Of a DNA stretch of 7,580 nt, positions 1 through 6,725 are shown one piece after another. This stretch comes from Lachnoclostridium sp. UBA1434. GTDB lineage: Bacteria; Bacillota; Clostridia; Lachnospirales; Lachnospiraceae. The notes below the pieces were generated by a model. It had not been told where the DNA came from and made no database searches. It worked only from the letters and a program-made list of their open reading frames with translations. The stretch's first letter is position 1. Each line of letters starts with the position of its first letter. Location: the NCBI GenBank assembly GCA_002329645.1, contig DCTS01000064.1, forward strand, positions 1-7,580, read 5' to 3'. Made by a program: the position numbers and the translations under genes.

Positions 1-1
1 T

Positions 2-67
2 GGGGACTTTATTGTCTACTACACGGATAAAAAATACAGTGACGATTATGAGGGAAGATTATTCTAA
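2..67 (+). CDS. C-terminal fragment of an unidentified upstream protein (partial)
   Basis: The + strand frame starting at base 2 is open to a TAA at 65-67 and gives 21 residues ending DDYEGRLF. The fragment is rich in Tyr and Asp (for example VYYTDKKYSDDYEG), and several codons end in C, as in the real genes nearby. This makes it more protein-like than the other two + frames: frame 1 stops at 28-30, and frame 3 runs about 30 residues further but has a less natural composition. The gene begins outside the window, so no domain or function can be assigned. It would be co-directional with nifJ but separated from it by about 240 bases that contain a possible terminator and a promoter. Confidence 0.35.
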   Translation, partial: GDFIVYYTDKKYSDDYEGRLF

Positions 68-113
68 TGCATTAAAAGCACATAATACTTAACAAAACAG
101 CAGCGGAGCCGGA

Positions 114-167
114 GCGTGCCCAAGTTTGGCGATAGAAACAGCCATGCAAAGAGGTGCGCGTTTTTTT
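114..167 (+). terminator. Possible intrinsic terminator or structured RNA 3' end before nifJ
   Basis: Bases 101-160 are about 62% G+C in an otherwise AT-rich intergenic region and end directly in a run of seven T (161-167), as at an intrinsic terminator. The best stem I can draw pairs 114-120 (GCGTGCC) with 153-159 (GGTGCGC). It is 7 bp with two G-U wobbles, enclosing about 32 nt that include weak inner pairings. The stem is not strong, so the call rests mainly on the GC patch plus T7. It would end the transcript of the upstream gene before the nifJ promoter. No known riboswitch class was recognised in it. Confidence 0.35.
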
Positions 168-187
168 ACCGGGATATTATTTTTGTG

Positions 188-216
188 TTTCATATTATGG
201 CATATTGTGCTATAAT
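188..216 (+). promoter_or_regulatory. Probable sigma-A promoter of nifJ (extended -10)
   Basis: A perfect TATAAT at 211-216 is preceded by TGC at 208-210, forming an extended -10 element. At 17-bp spacing the -35 position is TTTCAT (188-193), a poor match that an extended -10 can compensate for. Transcription would start near 222-224, giving a leader of about 88 nt that contains the inverted repeat at 238-282. A TTGACG at 223-228 has a TAAAAT only 21 bp further on, too far for a good second promoter. Confidence 0.6.
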
Positions 217-237
217 ACTTAATTGACGAGTAAAACC

Positions 238-282
238 AAACTGTAAAACTAAAATTATGTAAGAATTCTAGTTTTACAGTTT
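238..282 (+). repeat. Perfect 14-bp inverted repeat (leader hairpin) in the nifJ 5' UTR
   Basis: The left arm AAACTGTAAAACTA (238-251) and right arm TAGTTTTACAGTTT (269-282) are exact reverse complements separated by 17 nt. Inside the loop, AATT at 253-256 pairs with AATT at 264-267 after a single mismatch, so the RNA could form 14 bp plus 4 bp with a 7-nt loop. It begins about 15 nt after the predicted transcription start and ends 12 nt before the AAGGAGG site, leaving the ribosome binding site free. It could be a 5' mRNA-stabilising hairpin or a DNA operator. No T-run follows, so it is not a terminator. Confidence 0.85.
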
Positions 283-310
283 TGATCGAAAATTAAGGAG
301 GACGTATTAC

Positions 311-3300
311 ATGGCAAGAAAAATGAAAACAATGGATGGAAATACCGCTGCTGCTCATGTCTCGTACGCTTTCACAGAGGTTGCGGCAATCTATCCTATA
401 ACGCCAAGCTCGGTTATGGCCGAAGTGACCGACAAATGGTCAGCCGAAGGCAGAAAGAATATTTTTGGGCAGGAGGTAAAGGTGGTTGAGATGCAGTCCG
501 AAGCAGGCGCTGCCGGAACTGTACACGGATCTCTTGCCGCTGGTGCATTAACTACGACTTTTACGGCATCCCAAGGGCTATTATTAATGATACCCAATCT
601 ATATAAAATTGCCGGCGAATTGCTTCCGGGAGTAATCAATGTATCTGCCCGTGCCGTTGCAAGCCATGCATTATCAATATTCGGAGATCATTCCGACATA
701 TATGCATGCCGTCAGACTGGCGTTGCAATGCTTTGCAGCACCAATCCCCAGGAGGTCATGGATCTAGGTGCGGTTGCGCATCTTTCTGCAATTAAGGGCA
801 GGGTTCCGCTCCTGCATTTCTTCGACGGTTTCAGAACATCCCATGAGATTCAGAAGATTGAGACCTGGGATTATGATGACCTTAAAGACATGGTCGATAT
901 GGATGCACTGGATAACTTCCGCAAGAATTCATTAAGCCCTGAGCATCCCGTATTGAGAGGCTCGGCTCAGAATCCCGATGTATTCTTCCAGGCAAGAGAA
1001 GCCTGCAATAAGTATTATGAAGCTGTTCCGGGTATCGTAGAGCAGTACATGAATATGATAAATGACAAGATCGGAACAAAATATAAGCTGTTTAATTACT
1101 ATGGAGCACGCGATGCCGAACAGATTATAATAGCAATGGGTTCCGTCAACGATACTATAGAAGAAACAATAGATTACCTGAATGCAAACGGAGGCAAATA
1201 CGGACTTGTAAAGGTACGTCTGTACCGTCCGTTCAGCGCCAAGCATCTGTTGAAAGCTATACCGAAAACAGTTAAAAAGATTACCGTTCTTGACAGGACT
1301 AAGGAGCCGGGCGCTCTCGGAGAGCCTCTGTATCTTGACGTAGTAACTGCATTAAAGGGTACTGCTTTTGCTGATGTTCCTGTATTTAACGGCCGCTATG
1401 GTCTTGGCTCAAAGGATACTACTCCTGCACAGATTATGGCTGTATTCAATAATACGAAGAAGAAGACATTTACCATAGGTATTAAGGATGATGTCACCAA
1501 TCTGTCCCTTGACATTAAGGATAGCCCGAATACTACTCCTAAAGGAACCATAAGCTGCAAGTTCTGGGGTCTGGGTGCGGACGGAACTGTCGGAGCCAAT
1601 AAGAACTCAATCAAGATTATCGGCGATCATACGGACATGTATGTTCAGGCATATTTTGATTATGACTCCAAAAAGAGCGGCGGAGTTACAATGTCCCACT
1701 TAAGATTTGGCAAGAAGCCTATTAAGTCTACATATTTAATTCATAAGGCTAACTTCGTGGCTTGCCATAACCCTTCATACGTAAGGAAATACAACATGGT
1801 TCAGGAGCTTGAGGATGGCGGTTCATTCCTGTTAAACTGCAGCTGGAATATGGATGAGATTGAAGAGCATCTTCCCGGCCAGATGAAACGCTATATGGCG
1901 GAGCACAATATTAAGTTCTATGTAATAGACGGTATCAGCATCGGCAAGGAGATTGGCCTTGGCGGACGTATCAATACAATCCTGCAGGCTGCATTCTTCA
2001 AGCTTGCCAATATCATTCCGGTGGATAAGGCTGTTAAATACATGAAGGATGCTGCAACCGCAACCTATGGCAAGAAGGGTGATGCGGTAGTTGCCATGAA
2101 CCATGCAGCAATCGACCGCGGTATAACCGATGTAAAGGAGATTAAGGTTCCCGTACAATGGAAGAAATGCAAGGATGAAGTCCTTCAGGAGAAGGTTTCC
2201 CATGGCAGGAAGGAAGCAGTTGATTTTGTTAATAATGTGCTTACCCCTGTAAATGCTCAGATAGGCAATGAACTTCCCGTATCTGCTTTTGTGGATGCAG
2301 CAGACGGAACGCTTCCTCAGGGAACAGCAGCATATGAGAAACGCGGCATTGCAGTAGATGTTCCTCAGTGGAATCCTGAAAACTGCATACAGTGTAACTT
2401 CTGCTCCTATGTATGTCCTCATGCTGTTATACGTCCTGTAGCCATGACGGCTGATGAAGCTGCCAAGGCTCCGGAAGGCATGAAGAAGACTGCGATGACA
2501 GGAATACCCGGAATGGAATTTGCCATTACTGTATCGGCTCTTGACTGTGCAGGCTGCGGTTCATGCGCTAATGTATGCCCCGGCAAGAAGGGTAATAAGG
2601 CGCTTGTGATGAAGCCACTGGAAGAGAACCTGGATGAGCAGAAAGCATTTGATTATGGCCTGTCGCTTGATGAGAAGCCGGAGGTATTTGAGAAGTTCAA
2701 GGAGACCACTGTAAAGGGCAGCCAGTTCAAGCAGCCGTTATTGGAGTTCTCCGGAGCATGTGCAGGCTGCGGTGAAACACCGTATGCCAAGCTGGCAACA
2801 CAGTTATTTGGCGATAGAATGTTTATAGCCAATGCTACAGGCTGTTCCTCAATCTGGGGCGGATCAATGCCTTCTACTCCTTATACTGTGGGCAAGAACG
2901 GCAAGGGCCCCGCATGGGCTAATTCCTTGTTTGAAGATAATGCCGAATACGGTTACGGTATGTTCCTGGCTCAGCAGACCTTAAGGAACAGGGTTAAGGA
3001 TAAGATTGAAGGCCTTGCTGCTTCCACGGACAAAGAAGAGGTTAAGGCTGCAGCAGAAAGATATCTGGCAACCTATGATAATGGCCGTGAGAATTCCCAG
3101 GCTACAAGCGCTCTGGTCAGAGCTCTTGAAGCATGCAATTGCGAGGAAGCCAAAGAAATACTTAAGAATAAAGACTTCCTTTCCAAGAAGTCACACTGGA
3201 TCTTTGGCGGAGACGGCTGGGCATACGATATCGGCTTCGGCGGTTTGGACCATGTTCTTGCAAGCGGCCAGGATGTCAATATACTTGTATTTGATACAGA

Positions 3301-3850
3301 AGTTTACTCCAACACCGGCGGACAGTCCTCAAAGTCAACTCCGACAGGAGCAATTGCACAATTTGCTGCCGCAGGCAAGGAGGTTAAGAAGAAGGATCTG
3401 GCCCAGATAGCTATGAGCTATGGTTATGTATATGTGGCTCAGGTTGCCATGGGAGCCGATTATAACCAGACTATAAAGGCCTTTATTGAGGCTGAAAGCT
3501 ATAATGGACCTTCCCTGATAATTGCATATGCTCCTTGCATTAATCATGGAATTAAGGGCGGAATGACACTGGCTCAGACGGAAGAGAAGAGCGCCGTTAC
3601 ATCAGGCTACTGGAATAACTTCCGCTACGATCCTCGTCTCGCCGAAGATGGTAAGAACCCGTTCCAGCTTGACAGCAAGGCTCCTTCTACAAGCTATAGG
3701 GATTTCCTGATGAATGAGGTACGTTACAGCGCACTTGCCCGCCAGAATCCTGAAAGGGCTGAGAAGCTCTTCAGCCAGGCCGAGAAGAACGCTCAGCAGA
3801 AATATGAGCATCTTCTTAAGCTGGTGGCTCTGTACGGGAAGGAAGAGTAA
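311..3850 (+). CDS. nifJ: Pyruvate:ferredoxin (flavodoxin) oxidoreductase, single-chain
   Basis: This cytoplasmic homodimeric enzyme oxidatively decarboxylates pyruvate with CoA to acetyl-CoA and CO2, reducing ferredoxin or flavodoxin. It is central to anaerobic fermentation. The 1179-residue length is normal for the family. The N-terminal domain has YPITPSS with Thr31, thiamine-contacting Glu64 and substrate Arg114, the same numbers I recall for the Desulfovibrio africanus enzyme. The transketolase-C-like and gamma/CoA regions follow, then an EKR-type linker. The two-cluster ferredoxin domain has Cys692/695/698/702 and Cys746/749/752/756. The thiamine-diphosphate domain has the proximal-cluster cysteines 817, 820, 845 and 1076, GDGW at 967-970 and NTGGQ at 1001-1005. 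The ATG start is supported by AAGGAGG at 295-301, 9 nt upstream. The gene is intact and apparently monocistronic, between its own promoter and terminator. The substrate assignment to pyruvate rests on Thr31 and Arg114; a related 2-oxoacid is unlikely. Confidence 0.97.
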   Translation: MARKMKTMDGNTAAAHVSYAFTEVAAIYPITPSSVMAEVTDKWSAEGRKNIFGQEVKVVEMQSEAGAAGTVHGSLAAGALTTTFTASQGLLLMIPNLYKIAGELLPGVINVSARAVASHALSIFGDHSDIYACRQTGVAMLCSTNPQEVMDLGAVAHLSAIKGRVPLLHFFDGFRTSHEIQKIETWDYDDLKDMVDMDALDNFRKNSLSPEHPVLRGSAQNPDVFFQAREACNKYYEAVPGIVEQYMNMINDKIGTKYKLFNYYGARDAEQIIIAMGSVNDTIEETIDYLNANGGKYGLVKVRLYRPFSAKHLLKAIPKTVKKITVLDRTKEPGALGEPLYLDVVTALKGTAFADVPVFNGRYGLGSKDTTPAQIMAVFNNTKKKTFTIGIKDDVTNLSLDIKDSPNTTPKGTISCKFWGLGADGTVGANKNSIKIIGDHTDMYVQAYFDYDSKKSGGVTMSHLRFGKKPIKSTYLIHKANFVACHNPSYVRKYNMVQELEDGGSFLLNCSWNMDEIEEHLPGQMKRYMAEHNIKFYVIDGISIGKEIGLGGRINTILQAAFFKLANIIPVDKAVKYMKDAATATYGKKGDAVVAMNHAAIDRGITDVKEIKVPVQWKKCKDEVLQEKVSHGRKEAVDFVNNVLTPVNAQIGNELPVSAFVDAADGTLPQGTAAYEKRGIAVDVPQWNPENCIQCNFCSYVCPHAVIRPVAMTADEAAKAPEGMKKTAMTGIPGMEFAITVSALDCAGCGSCANVCPGKKGNKALVMKPLEENLDEQKAFDYGLSLDEKPEVFEKFKETTVKGSQFKQPLLEFSGACAGCGETPYAKLATQLFGDRMFIANATGCSSIWGGSMPSTPYTVGKNGKGPAWANSLFEDNAEYGYGMFLAQQTLRNRVKDKIEGLAASTDKEEVKAAAERYLATYDNGRENSQATSALVRALEACNCEEAKEILKNKDFLSKKSHWIFGGDGWAYDIGFGGLDHVLASGQDVNILVFDTEVYSNTGGQSSKSTPTGAIAQFAAAGKEVKKKDLAQIAMSYGYVYVAQVAMGADYNQTIKAFIEAESYNGPSLIIAYAPCINHGIKGGMTLAQTEEKSAVTSGYWNNFRYDPRLAEDGKNPFQLDSKAPSTSYRDFLMNEVRYSALARQNPERAEKLFSQAEKNAQQKYEHLLKLVALYGKEE

Positions 3851-3913
3851 GCATATATAACCTGATGATAAAGGTTTATTATTAGTACACATAATTGTAC
3901 CATGCAATGACAT

Positions 3914-3955
3914 AAGGCCTATGGATAACATGCTGTATCCATGGGCCTTTATTTG
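3914..3955 (+). terminator. Rho-independent terminator of nifJ
   Basis: The arms 3914-3927 (AAGGCCTATGGATA) and 3936-3949 (TATCCATGGGCCTT) form a 14-bp stem whose only non-Watson-Crick pair is one G-U, with an 8-nt loop. The + strand continues TATTTG, a short T-rich tail. It lies 63 nt past the nifJ stop. On the - strand the stem is followed by TATGTC, not a T-run, so it would be a weaker terminator for the convergent feoB transcript, although it could still block read-through. No separate feoB terminator is evident in 3956-4044. Confidence 0.8.
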
Positions 3956-4044
3956 CACATAGCAAACACTATTTATCTGAACAAAGTTTACTTATATCAT
4001 AACTCTCTGTGAATCATATACGTTAAGAACAAGGCTTGAATAAA

Positions 4045-6195
4045 CTATAATGCTCCGAATAATCTTGCAGCATTTGCAAATATAAAACACAGTATCATAC
4101 CGGCAGCGGTGGGTACAAGGATGGATACAGCAGTCCATTTTAAGCTTCCCGATTCCTTGCGTATAGTAAGGCAGGTTGTTCCGCAGGGCCAATGCATCAA
4201 GGAAAACAGCATTGTGCAGACGGCAGTTACCCAGGTCCAACCATGCATGACAAGAAGCTCCTTAAGCTCTGTAAGGCTGCCCATTTCCAGAATACTGGCT
4301 TCAGCCATATAACTCATTATTATTATAGGTACTACAATCTCATTTGCCGGAAAACCCAGGATAAAGGCCATCAGAATATAACCGTCCAACCCCATAAGCC
4401 TGGCAAACGGGTTGAGAAAGGATGCACAATGAGTCAGCAGGCTTAAGCCGCCTATGTTGATATTTGCCATTATCCATATGATTGCTCCCGCAGGAGCCGC
4501 TGCAACAACGGCACGTGCCAGGACAAACAATGTTCTGTCCAGAACAGATCTGACTATAACTCTTCCTATCTGAGGCCGCCTGTAGGGAGGAAGCTCAAGA
4601 ATGAAGGAGGAGGGGAGGCCCTTTAGGATTGTTTTTGAAAGCAGTCCTGATATCAGCATTGTCATCGCAACCCCAAGAACTATAACGCCCGTTAATATTA
4701 TAGTTGATACAGCCGATTGGAAGGGCCCGGGTATTACGCCGGCAAAGAACATTGTTATTATTGCAATAAGCGTAGGGAAGCGTCCATTACATGGAACGAA
4801 ATTATTAGTTATCATGGCAATAAGCTTTTCCCTCGGCGAGTCTATTATACGGCATCCTATTATTCCGGCTGCATTGCATCCGAAGCCCATGCACATGGTA
4901 AGGGCCTGTTTGCCATGGGCACAGGCCTTCTTAAAATACTTATCCAGGTTAAATGCAACTCTCGGAAGATAACCGAAGTCCTCCAGCAGTGTGAAAAGCG
5001 GAAAGAATATTGCCATGGGCGGAAGCATGACGGATACGACCCATGCCACTGTCCGGTAAATTCCCATGACAAATAGCCCGTGTACCCAGGAAGGAGCATT
5101 AGCTCCTGAACAAAAGGCGGTCAGCTTATCCTCTATCCAGAAAAGTAGATCGCTTATCTTACTTGACGGATAGTTTGCACCCGTTATGGTAATCCAGAAT
5201 ATAATGCCAAGAAGGCATATCATAATAGGAATGCCAAAGCTTTTCGAGGTCAGGATACGGTCAAGCCTCCGATCCGTACTATTGTATTTTTTATTATTAT
5301 AAGTGATAGCCTTAGCAGCTGTTATCTCAGCTGTTTTTACTATTTGCGATACAACCCTGTCCCTTAAGCTATCCTGATCTATGCCTGCTTTGTTAAGCCT
5401 TTCCTTAACCTCAATAAGCTTATCTGCAAGGTCCTCATATGCCGTCAGGTCACAATCCGTATATGTCTTAAGAGAGCTGATTAACTCTTCATCACCTTCA
5501 ATAAGCATCAGGGCGACCCACCGGCTGTTTAATTTATCCTTGATGATATCGTTCACAATTGATTCAACAATACTTACTGCTTCTTCAATAACATCCTCAT
5601 ATATTATACGAACAGGGCTGCTTATGGTTATTCCGCAAGCTATGTCATGGACAGCATCCACAAGTTCTTCCAGGCCTGCTCCAGTTCTTGCACTGGTCCC
5701 TACTACAGGAACACCAAGCTGACCGGACAATGCATTTAAGTCTATATCAATCCTCTTTTTCTTTGCTTCATCAAGCAAATTTACGCATACAACCACCTTA
5801 GGCGTTATTTCAATTGTCTGAAGCACCAGATTGAGGTTTCTTTCCAGGCAGGTGGCATCTGTAACGATAACTGCAGCATCAGGATTGCCAAAGCATATAA
5901 AGTCACGTGCAATTTTTTCCTCTTCGGAATTGGCCATTAATGAATAAGTACCTGGTATGTCAACAAGCATATAATCGGTATCCCTGTGTCTGTAAATTCC
6001 CTGAGCTATTGCAACGGTCTTGCCGGGCCAATTGCCGGTATGCTGTTTAAGGCCGGTCAGGCTGTTAAATAAAGTACTCTTTCCCACATTTGGATTTCCT
6101 CCGAGTGATATAACTTTCATATTTGAAGCAGCCCTTACAGGCAGCTGTTCACAACTTAATACGGACATACCGGTAGAACGGCCTGATAAGCCCAT
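4045..6195 (-). CDS. feoB: FeoB ferrous iron transporter (G-protein fused to membrane permease)
   Basis: FeoB imports Fe(II) across the cytoplasmic membrane, coupled to its cytoplasmic GTPase domain. The 716-residue protein has the full layout. G1 is GNPNVGKS (33-40), the G2 threonine is Thr60 in NWPGKT, G3 is DIPG (79-82), G4 is NLLD (139-142) and G5 is SAR (168-170). A helical cytoplasmic linker runs to about 315. The membrane part starts near 320, with LLEDFGYLPR (403-412), MGFGC (436-440), VPCNGRFP (467-474), ELPPYRRP (534-541) and GFPANE (614-619), typical of the Gate and FeoB-C regions. GGGAGGT lies 7 nt before the ATG, so the 26 residues preceding the G-domain are probably translated. 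DIPG and NLLD are conservative variants of the usual DLPG and NMMD. It lies downstream of feoA on the same strand, after a 152-nt gap, and converges on nifJ. No feoC was seen. Confidence 0.96.
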   Translation of the reverse strand: MGLSGRSTGMSVLSCEQLPVRAASNMKVISLGGNPNVGKSTLFNSLTGLKQHTGNWPGKTVAIAQGIYRHRDTDYMLVDIPGTYSLMANSEEEKIARDFICFGNPDAAVIVTDATCLERNLNLVLQTIEITPKVVVCVNLLDEAKKKRIDIDLNALSGQLGVPVVGTSARTGAGLEELVDAVHDIACGITISSPVRIIYEDVIEEAVSIVESIVNDIIKDKLNSRWVALMLIEGDEELISSLKTYTDCDLTAYEDLADKLIEVKERLNKAGIDQDSLRDRVVSQIVKTAEITAAKAITYNNKKYNSTDRRLDRILTSKSFGIPIMICLLGIIFWITITGANYPSSKISDLLFWIEDKLTAFCSGANAPSWVHGLFVMGIYRTVAWVVSVMLPPMAIFFPLFTLLEDFGYLPRVAFNLDKYFKKACAHGKQALTMCMGFGCNAAGIIGCRIIDSPREKLIAMITNNFVPCNGRFPTLIAIITMFFAGVIPGPFQSAVSTIILTGVIVLGVAMTMLISGLLSKTILKGLPSSFILELPPYRRPQIGRVIVRSVLDRTLFVLARAVVAAAPAGAIIWIMANINIGGLSLLTHCASFLNPFARLMGLDGYILMAFILGFPANEIVVPIIIMSYMAEASILEMGSLTELKELLVMHGWTWVTAVCTMLFSLMHWPCGTTCLTIRKESGSLKWTAVSILVPTAAGMILCFIFANAARLFGAL

Positions 6196-6233
6196 AGAAG
6201 ATACCTCCCAATATCATATATGCCTGTAGAGAT

Positions 6234-6279
6234 ATGAATATATGTAAAACCATGAGCAGCAGGTATACCGCACATGGTT
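6234..6279 (-). promoter_or_regulatory. Stable hairpin in the feoA-feoB intergenic transcript (possible attenuator or processing site)
   Basis: Read on the - strand, AACCATG (6279-6273) pairs with CATGGTT (6254-6248). Inside a single U-U mismatch, GCGGTA (6271-6266) pairs with TGCTGC (6261-6256), including two wobbles, around a 4-nt loop. The hairpin is followed by TTTTACATAT, only a short T-run. It sits in the 152-nt gap, 69 nt after the feoA stop and 52 nt before the feoB start. It could partly terminate transcription after feoA or mark an RNA-processing site. The structure is seen in the sequence; its role is inference. Confidence 0.5.
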
Positions 6280-6347
6280 ATTGAATTCTTGCTGTCTGTA
6301 CACACATTAATTAATATGCCGATTATTACAAACCGCATTAGAGCAGC

Positions 6348-6587
6348 TTATATAGCTTCTACAAGTATTCCGGATGCATCTTCGGTACGAAAAGCAATTA
6401 CGGCGCCGCGTATCTGGTAAGCCACCGGATCCCCTGCAGGACTCTTCTGAAGTGCTTCGACCACCGTATCAGTAATAAGGCCAAGATCAAGCAGCCTTCT
6501 TCTTTGCGTTCCGTTAGTAATAATTGATTTTACCCTTGCTTTCTTTCCAATTGGCAAAGAGCTTAACGGTATAATATTGCTACTCAA
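6348..6587 (-). CDS. feoA: FeoA family ferrous iron transport accessory protein, probable TTG start
   Basis: FeoA is a small cytoplasmic SH3-like protein that works with FeoB in Fe(II) uptake. The sequence has the family pattern: PLSSLPIGKKARVKSI near the N-terminus, RRRLLDLGLITDTVVEAL in the middle, and a strand-rich end with DPVAYQIRGAVIAFR. The frame extends upstream to an ATG at 6620-6618 (90 aa), but that start has no Shine-Dalgarno site. A full AGGAGG (6602-6597) lies inside the extended frame, 9 nt before a TTG at 6587-6585. Starting there gives 79 residues, close to the usual FeoA length of about 75, with the conserved IPLSSL segment near the start. The stop is at 6350-6348. It is the first gene of a feoAB unit, divergent from the metalloregulator. 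Family assignment is secure; the start choice is inference from the ribosome binding site. Confidence 0.9.
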   Translation of the reverse strand: MSSNIIPLSSLPIGKKARVKSIITNGTQRRRLLDLGLITDTVVEALQKSPAGDPVAYQIRGAVIAFRTEDASGILVEAI

Positions 6588-6596
6588 TATATGCAA

Positions 6597-6602
6597 CCTC
6601 CT
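6597..6602 (-). promoter_or_regulatory. Ribosome binding site deciding the feoA start
   Basis: AGGAGG on the - strand, with a 9-nt spacer to TTG at 6587-6585. It falls in the Arg-Arg codons of the longer frame that begins with ATG at 6620, and that ATG is preceded by GCTAATTAATT with no purine-rich site. The short TTG form is therefore preferred. Confidence 0.7.
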
Positions 6603-6626
6603 GTTTGGTAAACCTGTCATAATTAA

Positions 6627-6659
6627 TTAGCTGCGGGTAATAATTTAACCCTACACTAA
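6627..6659. promoter_or_regulatory. Interrupted palindrome, candidate metalloregulator operator
   Basis: A dyad centred on base 6643 has an inner core GGGTAA (6635-6640)/TTTAACCC (6644-6651) with G-C-rich ends and a few central mismatches. Outer arms TTAG (6627-6630) and CTAA (6656-6659) sit symmetrically about the same centre; 12 of 16 positions pair or nearly so in the inner and outer blocks, with a 4-nt non-matching spacer on each side. It lies between divergent feoA and the DtxR/MntR-family gene, where an autoregulatory operator would be expected. The TTAG/CTAA ends recall the DtxR/IdeR box (TTAGG...CCTAA), but the 33-bp span does not match its 19-bp spacing, so the identity is inference. 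Confidence 0.4.
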
Positions 6660-6672
6660 CATATGAAAAATA

Positions 6673-6680
6673 ATTATAAG
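6673..6680. promoter_or_regulatory. Candidate overlapping divergent -10 elements for feoA and the regulator
   Basis: The - strand reads a perfect TATAAT at 6678-6673, which would start feoA transcripts near 6666, with the palindrome at 6659-6627 just downstream. The + strand reads TATAAG at 6675-6680, which would start regulator transcripts near 6687, with the palindrome around its -35 position. Neither has a good -35 (TTTAAT for feoA at 16-bp spacing; TACACT for the regulator at 17-bp spacing). Another -10-like TATAAAT lies at 6690-6696 (+). Assignment is tentative in this AT-rich region. Confidence 0.35.
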
Positions 6681-6725
6681 TGTTACGCATATAAATTAAA
6701 TAATAAGAAATTAAGGTTGAAGCTT

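Noticed and set aside
101..167. Resemblance of GCAAAG and nearby GC-rich blocks to a c-di-GMP-I riboswitch.
   Set aside because: Only the short GCAAAG is shared; the conserved stems and flanking motifs of that class are not visible.
1832..2422. A 196-codon - strand frame inside nifJ.
   Set aside because: It lies antisense to highly conserved PFOR coding sequence, has Cys/Ile-rich low-information composition, and has no supporting ribosome site or neighbours.
3006..3410. A 134-codon + strand frame overlapping nifJ in another frame.
   Set aside because: The overlapped region encodes the invariant thiamine-binding motifs of PFOR; the alternative product is Arg/Gln-rich with no family likeness.
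4601..5076. Two overlapping + strand frames antisense to feoB.
   Set aside because: They are shadows of the conserved FeoB membrane domain, with no start signals or recognisable domains.
311..6195. A functional iron island joining nifJ and feoAB.
   Set aside because: The genes are convergent, separated by a strong terminator and separately promoted; adjacency alone is weak evidence.
6156..6338. A 60-codon - strand frame spanning the feoA-feoB gap and overlapping the feoB start.
   Set aside because: No Shine-Dalgarno site before its ATG, 40-nt overlap with well-initiated feoB, no recognisable family, and its DNA is better explained by the hairpin at 6248-6279.
6663..6725. Upstream ATG and 21 extra codons for the metalloregulator.
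   Set aside because: No ribosome site at 6663, a low-complexity Lys/Asn/Tyr-rich extension, and overlap with the likely promoter region; ATG 6726 has a better site and gives a family-like N-terminus.
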